64,000 bases of DNA from Oegoconia quadripuncta (Eukaryota > Arthropoda > Insecta > Lepidoptera > Autostichidae): positions 27,594,618-27,658,617 of the forward strand of contig OX438747.1 of assembly GCA_949316235.1 (NCBI GenBank), given 5' to 3'. Below, in pieces: positions 8,501-18,000 of this stretch (its first letter is position 1; every line of letters begins with the position of its first letter). Position numbers and translations under genes: made by a program. The notes below the pieces were generated by a model. The model did no database searches. It worked only from the letters and a program-made list of their open reading frames with translations, and had not been told where the DNA came from.

Positions 8501-11398
8501 ATCTGAAGTTTTTGAAAAATTTATAGAGTTTAAAGAGTTTGTTGAGAATCAAAGCGGAAAAAAAATAAAAATACTACGTACTGATAACGGTACGGAGTTT
8601 GTCAATAAACGAATGGACGATTACCTAAAAAAAATCGGGATTCAGCATCAATTGACTGTGGCTTATACTCCGGAGCAGAATGGGGTTGCCGAACGTGCCA
8701 ATCGCAACATTTGTGAGAAAGCAAGAAGCATGCTACAAGATTCACAATTACCTAAGCGGTTTTGGGCTGAAGCTGTTCATCACGCTGTGTTCTTAAAGAA
8801 TAGATCTCCAACGATTGCTGTAAAAAACATGACACCTGAAGAAAAGTGGTCAGGGAAGAAAAATGATTTAAGTTCAGTGAAGCTGTAGCTGCTGTAGAGC
8901 TGTAGAGCTTTCATGCACATTCCGGATCAAAAGAGAACCAAGTGGGATCCAAAAAGCCAACAACTGATATATACAGGTTTTTGTGATAATGCTAAAGCTT
9001 ATCGTCTTCTGGACCCCACTACCAACAAAATTATGAAGGCTAGAGATGTGGTTTTCTTTGAAAATCAAAAGCACATGGAGCAATCGTTAAAAAACGAGCA
9101 TCAGGAGGAGATCCTAGATTTTCCAGATGAACTGCAAGGTGCTGTCAATAGATACAGTGAAGAACCTGATATTGTGCAACCAATAGAGGTTGATGTTGCG
9201 GATGGTACACCAGATTTAGTAGAAGCGGAAGACGAGTTCGAAGACTGCGAATCGCACTCGTTTTTAGATGAGGTCGACTCTCAAAATGAACGGAGGTATC
9301 CACTGAGGGAGAGAAAGCCTAGACAGTTTCCAGACTATATCTTGTACCAAGCATCTGAATCCGTATCTGATCCGATTACGATTCAAGATGCACTGTCGAG
9401 GAGAGACAGTGAAAAATGGAAAATAGCAATTCAGGAAGAGCTGGATTCGCTAAAGAAAAATAAAACTTGGATTTTAGTCAAACCACCAGTCAAAAGTAAC
9501 GTCGTTGATTCGAAATGGATTTTTCGAATAAAAGAAGAGGCGGGAAATAAGACTAGATATAAAGCGCGACTAGTAGCTAGAGGTTTTAGTCAGAGATACG
9601 GTGTGGACTATGACGAGACATTCGCTCCAGTTGTCAGGCACAGCTCACTTCGAGTTTTACTGGCAATGGCGGCCAAGAATGGATTAAACGTGGATCAGAT
9701 GGACGTAAAAACAGCTTTTCTAAACGGAGACCTATCTGAAACGGTTTATATGAGACAGCCGCAAGGATTCGAAGAAAAGGGGAAAGAAGATTATGTGTGT
9801 CTTCTTAAACGTTCACTTTATGGATTAAAACAAGCGCCTAGAGCTTGGAACCACAAGTTAAACGATGAGTTGATTCAGCTGGGCTTCAAGCGATCCAGGA
9901 ATGAACCATGTGTCTACACTAGATCTAAGGATGGAAAGACCATCATGTTAGCAGTGTACGTTGACGACATGCTAATTTTTTGGAATGATGCAAATGAGCT
10001 TAGTAAAGTGAAGAGAGATCTGATGTCAAAATTCGAAATGAAAGATCTCGGCAAGGCAGAGTTCATTCTAGGAATGCGTATTACGCAGAATGATTCTGAG
10101 ATCAAAGTTGACCAAGAGAAATACGTCGACAAAGTTCTGAATTATTTTGGAATGGTTGACTGTAAGGTCGCTTCGACACCGTCAGCTACTGGACAAAAGC
10201 TAGAAAAGCCAGGGCCAGAACATCAACCGGATCAAAAGATACCATATCAGAATTTGATCGGTTCACTGATGTATTTATCTGTCTGCACAAGGCCGGACAT
10301 AGCACATGCAGTGAATTATCTAAGCCAGTTTAACAGTTGTTTTACTGAAGAACATTGGACAGCTGCAAAACGTGTCCTTAGATATTTAAAGGGTACTAAA
10401 ACTCTTGGGTTGAAGTACACAAAGAGGGAAGAACATAATGAACTGCATGGTTATGCAGATGCGAGTCATGCCACATGTTATGATAGAAGGTCATATTCCG
10501 GAGTGGTCTTCCTTTGGAAAGGAGGAGCAGTATGCTGGGACAGTAGAAAGCAAAGAACAATAGCTCTCTCAACTGCTGAAGCAGAATATGTTGCAATGTC
10601 TGAAGCTGCCAGGGAAGCAATATTTCTTAAAAAATTTATTGCTGAAATCTCTGGAAATCCTGAGGTATCCTTGAAGATCTACAGTGACAGCCAATCTGCT
10701 ATTGCAATTGCGCAGAACCCTGTGCACCATCAACGCACCAAGCATATTGATGTGCGCCATCACTTTATAAGGGAGGCAGTTGAACATGGGCATATAGTAT
10801 TGAACTATGTAGAGACCGCTCGTATGGTTGCCGACGCTTTAACAAAGCCTTTGTTAAGAGGGAAGTATGAATGGTGTGTGCAAGGCATGGGTTTGCAGGT
10901 ATGAAATTAAGGAGGAGTGTTAGTAAAAAGAGGTTTATTGTTAAAATATACAAAACTATTTTTACAAATTTACTTTCATATTCTTATTTGTACCTTGTTC
11001 TGTCAAACTGATTTTTCTCTCTTATTGTCATTCTGTTCTTCTTGTGTCAATATAAAATAATATCAATATAACTATCATTATTATTTTATCTAGTAATTCA
11101 TGTTTTATTCACTCACTGAGTATTCTGAGCAATTAGTATAGTGCAGTAGGCAACTACTACTAATATGGTAAGCCTACTTCGAACCAACACAACAGTGTCA
11201 AATTTTTTCACTATCTTGTTCCTCGGTGCGCTCAAAACCACTGAGCAAACAATTATCTTATTAACTTACCGATGTCCCAGTAACTTCTGCAAATGTCTCT
11301 ACAAGGCGATGGGATTGTAAATTGATTAACTTCGCGTCTATTTCCAGGCATACTCTACAAGCCAACAGCTCAGGTGAGGACAGATGCGCGTTATCCAT
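2510..11398 (-). CDS. ZAD-C2H2 zinc-finger gene, 5' part (four exons)
   Basis: Coding exons on the minus strand: 11398-11270, 5509-5375, 4741-3770 and 2637-2510 (129, 135, 972 and 128 bp), with splice phases 0, 0, 0 and 2. The ATG at 11398 is preceded in frame by TGA two codons upstream. The first two exons make a ZAD: Cys14, Cys17, Cys55 and Cys58, with the second half reading TDGLPQHICSICL. ZAD is a zinc-coordinating dimerisation domain of insect zinc-finger proteins. Exon 3 encodes an acidic then lysine-rich linker and finger 1 (C-x2-C-x12-H-x3-H, ending GHDP at the donor). Exon 4 encodes finger 2 and the first half of finger 3. Later exons are beyond the left edge. The protein probably binds DNA in the nucleus. 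Intron 1 contains a complete copia element. All four boundaries match exons 3-6 of the neighbouring plus-strand gene. Confidence 0.85.
3015..3716. mobile_element. TIR element with about 174-bp inverted arms
   Basis: Bases 3015-3188 pair with 3544-3716 almost throughout; the ends read GGGTGTAATCGTTAAG and its inverse. The middle (3189-3543) has no coding frame. It is a non-autonomous DNA transposon of unassigned superfamily. A target duplication is not clear (CATA on the left, CGTA on the right). It lies in intron 3 of the minus-strand ZAD gene, ending 53 bp from the donor at 3769. Confidence 0.8.
4866..5335 (-). repeat. tRNA-headed SINE (family S1), split by a LINE 3' fragment
   Basis: The tail half (4866-5015) and middle (5262-5335) of an S1 SINE in inverse orientation. 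Between them, 5016-5261 looks like a retroelement 3' end, finishing with AATAAATGC and an (ATCT)n tail. The word CTATT appears on both sides of the insert. The tRNA-like head is missing. Confidence 0.65.
5694..6172 (+). mobile_element. RTE-like LINE 3' end
   Basis: Bases 5694-5870 encode, with frame damage, the C-terminal tail common in insect endonuclease-reverse transcriptases (RRWVDDI-like, then AQDRKEW and EEAYV-like words). An AT-rich 3' UTR and a (TATCTT)n tail at 6143-6172 follow. A second, longer copy lies inverted at 47921-48505. Strongly 5' truncated, in intron 1 of the minus-strand ZAD gene. Confidence 0.75.
6175..6679. other. intron sequence, nothing recognised
   Basis: AT-rich intron between the RTE-like 3' end and the left LTR. 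I see no exon, SINE head or TIR. The last five bases, TGGTA, form the left target duplication of the copia element. Confidence 0.5.
6680..6927 (+). repeat. 5' LTR of the copia element
   Basis: 248 bp, same as the 3' LTR as far as I can read. It should hold the element's promoter and poly(A) region; I did not identify a convincing TATA box. Confidence 0.9.
6951..8888 (+). CDS. copia gag-protease-integrase (first part of gag-pol)
   Basis: 645 codons. Gag comes first, then a zinc knuckle near residue 242 (CFICSGPHKAKQC, spacing C-x2-C-x3-H-x4-C, one residue shorter than the usual C-x2-C-x4-H-x4-C). The aspartic protease site is WIIDSGASTH near residue 280. Integrase follows, with HSDVCGPM, FIDDFTRK, RTDNGTEF and PEQNGVAER carrying the DDE residues. 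The frame stops at TAG 8886-8888, in a GCTG/TAGAG-rich tract where conserved copia sequence is expected. A second in-frame TAG follows at 8895-8897, after which the same frame continues into the RT part. The element therefore probably cannot make full gag-pol without readthrough. Confidence 0.9.
   Translation: MKTEMSEHGNGNGSLQNSTATQETGVSSSGGMPSMEKLDGNSNYAIWKFLMELYLVHDDLWEYTSATPAATDVQGTRKDQKARAKICLMVKPHCLVHVRKAKTAKDAWEALQSAFADRGLNNRCRLLSKLVSMKLENFSTVREYVTSVMTTSQELMDLGKEVDDELLAALLLQGLTAEFQPMRLAIENSNIVVTTDYVKTKLFQMEDTFRAGTSATQSTSALLTNKQKGKINPKKKNKADVKCFICSGPHKAKQCPNNPKNQKNALQAYAFGTTMQPHADDWIIDSGASTHMTNRRSWFKDFKHLPTPLKVICADGNEVLGEREGTVVCESGGLSLTISNVTYVPKLSSNLLSVNAIAKKGHVVVFTDTGCDIFRSNECEIRGKAVMKGVEERGIYKMKCCSQGSALATVDNNQLMLWHRRMGHLGLHNLKLLKEMAIGVSFSHTLTKLECVPCVMGKQTKQTFEKGNSTRANEVLGLVHSDVCGPMEVHSVSNCRYFLTFIDDFTRKTFIYFLKQKSEVFEKFIEFKEFVENQSGKKIKILRTDNGTEFVNKRMDDYLKKIGIQHQLTVAYTPEQNGVAERANRNICEKARSMLQDSQLPKRFWAEAVHHAVFLKNRSPTIAVKNMTPEEKWSGKKNDLSSVKL
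8898..10904 (+). CDS. copia reverse transcriptase and RNase H (second part of gag-pol)
   Basis: The same frame as the upstream part, separated from it only by the two TAG codons; the first ATG is at 8913. It carries the RT motifs LVARGFSQ, DVKTAFLNGDL, LYGLKQAPRAW and the catalytic VYVDDM, then RNase H motifs STAEAEYVA, YSDSQSAI and HIDVRHHF, and ends before the purine tract. Apart from the upstream stops I see no frameshift or stop. In the intact family this is one polyprotein cleaved by the element's protease. Confidence 0.9.
   Translation, partial: SCRAFMHIPDQKRTKWDPKSQQLIYTGFCDNAKAYRLLDPTTNKIMKARDVVFFENQKHMEQSLKNEHQEEILDFPDELQGAVNRYSEEPDIVQPIEVDVADGTPDLVEAEDEFEDCESHSFLDEVDSQNERRYPLRERKPRQFPDYILYQASESVSDPITIQDALSRRDSEKWKIAIQEELDSLKKNKTWILVKPPVKSNVVDSKWIFRIKEEAGNKTRYKARLVARGFSQRYGVDYDETFAPVVRHSSLRVLLAMAAKNGLNVDQMDVKTAFLNGDLSETVYMRQPQGFEEKGKEDYVCLLKRSLYGLKQAPRAWNHKLNDELIQLGFKRSRNEPCVYTRSKDGKTIMLAVYVDDMLIFWNDANELSKVKRDLMSKFEMKDLGKAEFILGMRITQNDSEIKVDQEKYVDKVLNYFGMVDCKVASTPSATGQKLEKPGPEHQPDQKIPYQNLIGSLMYLSVCTRPDIAHAVNYLSQFNSCFTEEHWTAAKRVLRYLKGTKTLGLKYTKREEHNELHGYADASHATCYDRRSYSGVVFLWKGGAVCWDSRKQRTIALSTAEAEYVAMSEAAREAIFLKKFIAEISGNPEVSLKIYSDSQSAIAIAQNPVHHQRTKHIDVRHHFIREAVEHGHIVLNYVETARMVADALTKPLLRGKYEWCVQGMGLQV
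10918..11165 (+). repeat. 3' LTR of the copia element
   Basis: 248 bp, preceded by the purine tract and followed by the TGGTA target duplication. No difference from the 5' LTR seen, implying a young insertion. Confidence 0.9.
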
Positions 11399-12061
11399 TA
11401 CTCACGTATTTAAATACGCTCTTTTCATGAATATTTCGAAGATAACAAGCGAAAAGCCATTCTTTTTTCGTTTCGTAGTAGCCGTCAGTGTCAGCTGTCG
11501 ATAACAATGCGAGTAGAATCGTACCAACTACTATATTATAAACGATACCCATATCGATGTGATAGAAGGAAAAACGGATTCTTTTGTATAGCGCTATCTT
11601 CGTCTGCAATTACATTATTGATGATATTTGTACAAAAGAAACGGGACCGCGTGCATTTACGAGGACAGCTTGATAACGCAGAGCTCAATACAAGGAGGGA
11701 AAGAGATAGCGCACTATGGTACTGTTTGTTGCGCATTGCGAACTAATGCTATTGTAAATAAAAAAAACACATATTCTGACGTTTCGTAATAACCAAGCAG
11801 CTGTAAAAAAATCGAAACGACGCAATAAATTGTGTATATGGGCGAATATTTTGATGTTTCTGAATTAAAATATGTAAATAAATAGGATCAATTAATTGCG
11901 TTAACACATTTTGTTGCTATGGCATTTCTGTTATAGGAGAAACTATCTAAAACTACATGAAAATCGATTTTAATCATCTATTGTAATTTACTTCCTCCAT
12001 TATGTTTTTGCGTGGTGTCTTGAAACATAAAAGGTGTTAATTTTAGCATCTCTCGTTAATA
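11399..12061. promoter_or_regulatory. shared divergent promoter region of the two ZAD genes
   Basis: These 663 bp separate the two start codons (11398 minus, 12062 plus), so both promoters must lie here unless non-coding 5' exons exist. I see no clear TATA box. TGTCGATAAC near 11497 and ATATCGATGT at 11551-11560 resemble the insect DRE core (TATCGATA), common in housekeeping promoters. Short frames here look like chance. Promoter function is inferred from position. Confidence 0.5.
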
Positions 12062-15000
12062 ATGGTTGTATGTGCTGTGAAACTATGTAGAAACTATACG
12101 GGCAAGAATATTAAACCTCCAGAGGGCATATCATTTCATAGGTAAGTCAATAAAAAGCCACTAAATTGTATTGTGACATTTCATAATACATTGCTGGCTT
12201 GTCGGTGAGCATTTACGCTTCTGTAGACTCGGGCGTGTAATGTATATTAAAATCTACTTTTTACGAGCGTCCTTCGCATACCAACTTTAAGCTTGTTGCA
12301 ACTCACTCAGTTTAACTAGAGAAGACTGCAATCCTCGTTTGAGCAATGGTATAAAAGCAAAGTCATAAATGTCCATTTTTTAAATAGATAGACCTCATGT
12401 GCGTTGCTGAATCTCAGTTACTGTTTTGATAACTTTGGCTATAATAACAGACCAATCTTCGATCACTTTCACACAAGCGTCAATCTCTGCCAGAGCGTCA
12501 GCTGGTAGTACCCTCCCGATTATTTGTTTTGAGAATTAGTAAGGGAACGATAAATTCAGTGTTACTCTAATCTGAGGTATAATTAGGCTCATAAAATTAG
12601 GATATAACACCGCTTGGTAGTTATAATTGCGCACAGACGTGTTAACCAAACTCAAGCTTTACAAACATGCTAATTACGTGAATTTATTCATATTCATTTA
12701 CTCGCTTGTCATATGGTAGGATAATTCTTACAAAAGGCAGAATGTACATTACGCCATGTAACACCCCGTGAGGGCATCGCAAAAACAAACGAGCCTCTTA
12801 ACAAAATTGGTACAATTATTTTCAAATTAATATAGCTCATCTGCACAAGATAAAACAACTAAAACTAAACATGCATAATGTTAAACAAGACAAAACAACT
12901 AAAATTATATCTTACATTATTTATAATTATGTTACATTGCATTCAAGATATCTATGTAAATTCAAATATTAATTATATGAACAATATATCCCACATTCCT
13001 ATTCCTCCTATCCTTTTTTTATGATTGACTGGATTCGCGTTTGACCACAATCTCACTTGATGGAAAGTGAGGATGTGGTCGAAGATGAAGCACGCGATCC
13101 CAGTAAATGCCTATTCACTCTGCTCTTGAAGATCCCAAGGTTGTAGGATTCAGGAAAGACTGACGCCGGAAGGGAGTTCCATGCCCTGGCTGTTTGGATG
13201 ATTATTTAGATGATATTAGATTATTTACGTGTGGTTTCAGATAACATTGCATTAACAATGATTATGGCTATCATTGAACAATAGTTAAACGTTAAATTCA
13301 TACGCCAATCAATCAGATGTCAGAATTTAACGCGAAATAAGTCATAAAGTTAATCATGGGCACTGCGGAGGCATTATGCAGCGGTGCAATAGCAGAGGAG
13401 TTCAATAAAGGGTGTTTTTCGGGCGACAATACCAATATAATACCGATGATAACAACGTTGGCCTTTTATTGACGACTTTCAGTCTTCAGAAGAGTTTGTA
13501 GTGAACCACCATTGATCCTGGTCTCTTCATGTTATAAAACAATGAAATATTTTAATAATTTCAGGTTTCCAACAGACTTCGACCAGAAACAAGAATGGAT
13601 TCTTGCCATCCGCAGAGAGCCGGACTGGTCTCCAGGCACGCACTGCCGAGTGTGCTCAGTCCACTTCGACAATTCCGACTTTAAGATCTCGGAGACCGGC
13701 AGAAGAATTCTGCATAAGGATGCTATACCTACAAAGAATTTATATCAAGAGGAGCGAACGGATTTGCAGATATGTTTTAAGAAGAGGGTTGTTAAGAAAA
13801 GAAGTAAGTGGCTATCCCTTCAGTAATAGCATAAGCCTATCTCACCAGAATCGATTTTCATTTTGTATTTATTTGTTCGGAGATAAACAGTTGCTTACAT
13901 AAATTACATAAGTACCTGATGTACTCTTACAATTGTTCTGTATCCAGACTTCAGGCAATTTTTTATTTATTTATTTAAATGCCGAAGTTTCCGAACCACA
14001 GGCCAGGGAATCGATTCTCGACAAAACATTTCAACTTCGAATCAGCATACAAGTAAATGCAAACAGACTCCGAATACCTACCCAAAAATACGAATAATTC
14101 AAGCGTGATACTGTATTTTTTACATTGCGCATTCAAGAGCAGAGTATTCAAAAAATGAATCAAAAAAACAACTATTATCTATATTTATTTTTGAGTCTGT
14201 TTGTGCACTCAGAAATAATAATCTGGTTTATAAACTTGAACTTAAAGTACACGTTGATACGTACATGGACGCCTATTGACTCCATCTTATACATATCGTA
14301 CTGCACTTAGATCTGGTGATACAACCTCGAATGCTCAAATCCTAATGCATCTCAAATACTCATGAGTTTGCGGCGCCCACAATCTAAACTATTGGGCTTT
14401 GATCTACGTATACCAGACATACAGTTAAGGACATTTCGACCCGACTTGTGACCATGACTGACTCCTAATTTGCTCAAAGGCTTAGTTCAGCGATCCAGAA
14501 AGGTAATACCGAAAGCATTTCAAAGGCCTTTCCTTTAAAGGCAGTAAAATAAATGATCGTCTTATAGGTTTTCGTAAATATGATGTTTATTAGATAGCGT
14601 TTGTTAGGTAAATAAAAGGAACTTAACGACCCCCTTATAAATATAACAATCAACTATCGTTTATTGTTATATTTATAAAAGTAATAACAGTAATAGCTGG
14701 TCTATCACTACATAATGTTGCGAATCTTAGTTAGAAACCAATGTCTCCAATGACGATAGTGGTCCAATAAGAGTTTAATAATTCCTAATAGTTTACAAAC
14801 AAGCGACTAAATCAAAACGAACTGATTTTGATAAAACATGTCTAAGTTCCACCGCCGGAAAATCTGCTTTAAAATTAAAAAAAAATCGCTTACAAATCGG
14901 TTGAATAGAAGGCGAAAGAGCTACAGTGCCACAGGCAGACAAACACATATAAACTCCTTTTGCGTCGGGGGTTAACAAGAAATAAGGAACGATCGATCGC

Positions 15001-18000
15001 TCATACGAGTATATCTTAAAGCAAAGCAACTTGGTTTTGATGCGTAAGTGATGTAAGAATCGGCACGGTTTGTGGCTTCACTTTCGTACATAGCGTGCTC
15101 CATGTTTTTATTCTAGGTCTGCGCTTCAAAAGTAAGGTCTTATCATATTCTTAAGTGTTTACCTTCACTAATTCTCTTATCTTTCATATTGGAACACAAC
15201 TATCCAGTATGGCAGCAATATATGTAATTCCTTCCTTCAAGTAACTTCTCATCCAATTTCTAGCGCTGGATGTAAATAAACCAAATGAAACACAGAATCG
15301 TTGTATTATTTAATAGCTTTAAGCAGTTCACCTTGTGAAATCTAAATTATTACAGAAGCAAGCTCCAGATCCAAGCTAGAAACCGCCAGCGATGACGTTG
15401 CAGCTGTACTAGCTTGCCGCGCATGCCTCGCCACTGATACGAAGCTGTTCAAGTTGCAAGATGACCTGGCCGATAGCTTCGGGGATCTTACTGGAAATAG
15501 TGTAGGTATTTTCTTGCATACAGTATCAAATCCAAAGACCTAGGAAACCTAAATTTGTTTGTAAAAATAATAGAAACTATTTCACCACAATCAGCTTACC
15601 TTCCTTTATTGAGAGCGGAAATCGCCTTGCGCTAATAGATAAATAATAATAATTAATATTAAATATCACATACACACAGCGTCATCTAGTTCCAGATTTA
15701 GCAACTGGGCTTCTAATTATGGAAACCATGTATCTACTTGTAATTACGAGTGATGCATTATATTTTGTGAATAAATACATATATATATGAAAACATCCAT
15801 GACTCAGGTGTCCGTATTTAACATTTGCCTCTAGCAGCATTCCAACCCTCGACCTTTTATTATAGCAGTCAGGGTTTCTAATTCTACAACAAATAGGTGG
15901 TCATAACATAGATAAATCCTTCAGAGGGCGTAGTGTGAGTTATGTTTCGACTTAACTTTACTACCGCGTTCACGTTGTACGGAGAAATGTGCAGCGCCTC
16001 TAGCGGATGGTTTACAAAACGATTTTTTTCATAGGGACTTTTTTCGTAAACGCGAACGCGATGGAAATGAAATGAAAATGAAATGAAATAATTTATTGTC
16101 AATTGAGTATCAAGTATCAAAACAACGGGAGTTAGGTATGATACAGGTACGAGAAATGACTCGTCAAGACACAGGTAGCTGACAGAGGGGTTATCATAAA
16201 AACAAGAGATAAAAGTCCTAAGATATCAGTATCCACTGTATAGGGGTTTCGTCATTATTATGATAAAAATTGTTATACGTTACATATAATATATATTATG
16301 CCGGTATCCACTGTATAGGGGTTTCGTCATTTATAAAATTAAACATCTAGGACACAAGATTAGAAACAGTTACACAAAAATATAAGTAGCCATTGTATAA
16401 TATATAGGAGTCGTATATATATATTTATTTCTTACTCTTTAATCTCTGAGTACGGTTTCAGTACTCAGAGTCTTTAATTCGTATGTCGTATTTGTCAATG
16501 TCAGTATAATCATTATTCAAATATTCTCGGATACTGTAAAGTGTTTTTCCCAACAAAAGGTTTTTTACATAAACGCGAAAAATATTGTCATTCTTTACCT
16601 CTTTTATTGAATCAGGTAGCTTGTTGTATAGTTTCTGGCCAACAACATTCGGTAGTCTTTTTGTCACATTCAACCTACAGGCGATTGGCTGAAGTTTTTT
16701 TCTGTATCTTAGGTTGCAATTTATATTACATCCTCTGGTTTCATATTCAATCAGATGTTGTCTTGTGTGGACAATGACCTCCAGTACATATACAGCAACA
16801 GACGTCAGAATTTGCAATTGTTTAAAGTGTTCCCTGCAGGGTTCACGATATTTCAGTTTTAATAATGTTCTGATAGCTCGTTTTTGCATTTTCAGTACTC
16901 TCTCAAATTCAACTGAGTATCCCCATAAAATTATGCCATAGGTCATAACTGAGTGAACATATGCATAATATGTCTCTTTTAGGGTTTCGGCAGATACAAT
17001 ATTTCTTAACTCCTTTAAAGCATATATTCCGCTCGACATTTTAGAGCATACCGCTGTGATGTGGGCTTTCCAAGTTAGGGATGAATCAAGTTCAAAACCC
17101 AATAATTTTACGTTTCCAACACTAGTCATGATTTCGCCATTGTTCAACTGAACTTTAATATTCTCAGCCTTTGGTGTTTGAGCGTTAAATAGCAGTATAT
17201 TTGTTTTGTTAGTATTTAATTTTAAGCCATTTGTCCTGAACCAGTTTTCAAGGGTAGTTATTGTATTTTTTATTAGGACATGTAACTCTTCCATTGTGTC
17301 CGCTGATAGTATAATTGTTGTGTCATCAGCATATATTATCATTTCACCGTTTATGTCCGTTTTTGCAATGTCATTTAGAAATATTAGAAATAGAGTATTT
17401 CCCAGTGCGGATCCTTGAGGAACGCCTATGTTTATTTGTTGTTCTTTCGATCTTTGCCTTTTGCCATCAACTTTTACTTCAACAGTTTGAGTTCGTCCTG
17501 TCAGAAAAGATTTTAATAGCTCCACATGTTTCCCCCTTAGGCCATAGTGTTGAAGCTTCTGAAGAAGTAGTGTATGATTTACTGAATCAAACGCCTTAGA
17601 GAGATCTAGGAAAATCCCTGCAACTTTTTGTTTCTTCTCCAAACCTTCAATAACACTTTCAATAAATTTCTGTGTAGCGGATGTAGTAGATCTACCGATT
17701 CTATACGCAAATTGGGTATCTGCAAGAGCCCTATTTTCTTCGAGATGTTTCATTATATTGTTGGATATGATGGATTCTATAATCTTTGATATGGTCGGTA
17801 CAATGGTGATTGGCCTATAGTTTTCTATATTTGTCTTATCACCTTTGCCTTTGTAAATTGGACACAAGCGCGAATTTTTAAGGGGTTGTGGATGGTAAAG
17901 TTAAAAAGGAGACAAAACTCACACTCCGCACACAGAACCTAAAAATGAACAATTACATCATTGAATGAATTGCAATTGATTAATTGTGTATTCTAAATAA

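Larger units (their letters stand above)
6680..11165 (+). mobile_element. complete copia-type LTR retrotransposon
   Basis: The 4486-bp element has 248-bp LTRs at 6680-6927 and 10918-11165, with no difference that I can see. Ends are TGTTAGTA and TACTAATA. TGGTA at 6675-6679 and at 11166-11170 is a 5-bp target duplication. Directly after the left LTR, GGTTAAGGGTCCCATG resembles the copia primer site, which uses half of initiator tRNA-Met. A purine tract, AAGGAGGAG, lies just before the right LTR. Domain order gag, protease, integrase, RT, RNase H marks Ty1/copia. It occupies intron 1 of the minus-strand ZAD gene, in antisense orientation. Confidence 0.93.
15922..17935. mobile_element. small TIR element (CAGAGGGCG ends), split by a LINE
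   Basis: The left part 15922-16064 and right part 17896-17935 together make a 183-bp element with about 35-bp imperfect TIRs, matching the unbroken 186-bp copy at 50667-50852. The LINE at 16065-17890 interrupts it, with GATGG repeated at both junctions. Confidence 0.8.

Noticed and set aside
11391..11746. Several short frames on both strands in the divergent promoter
   Set aside because: No domain, and they overlap each other; the minus ZAD start is supported by an in-frame upstream stop.
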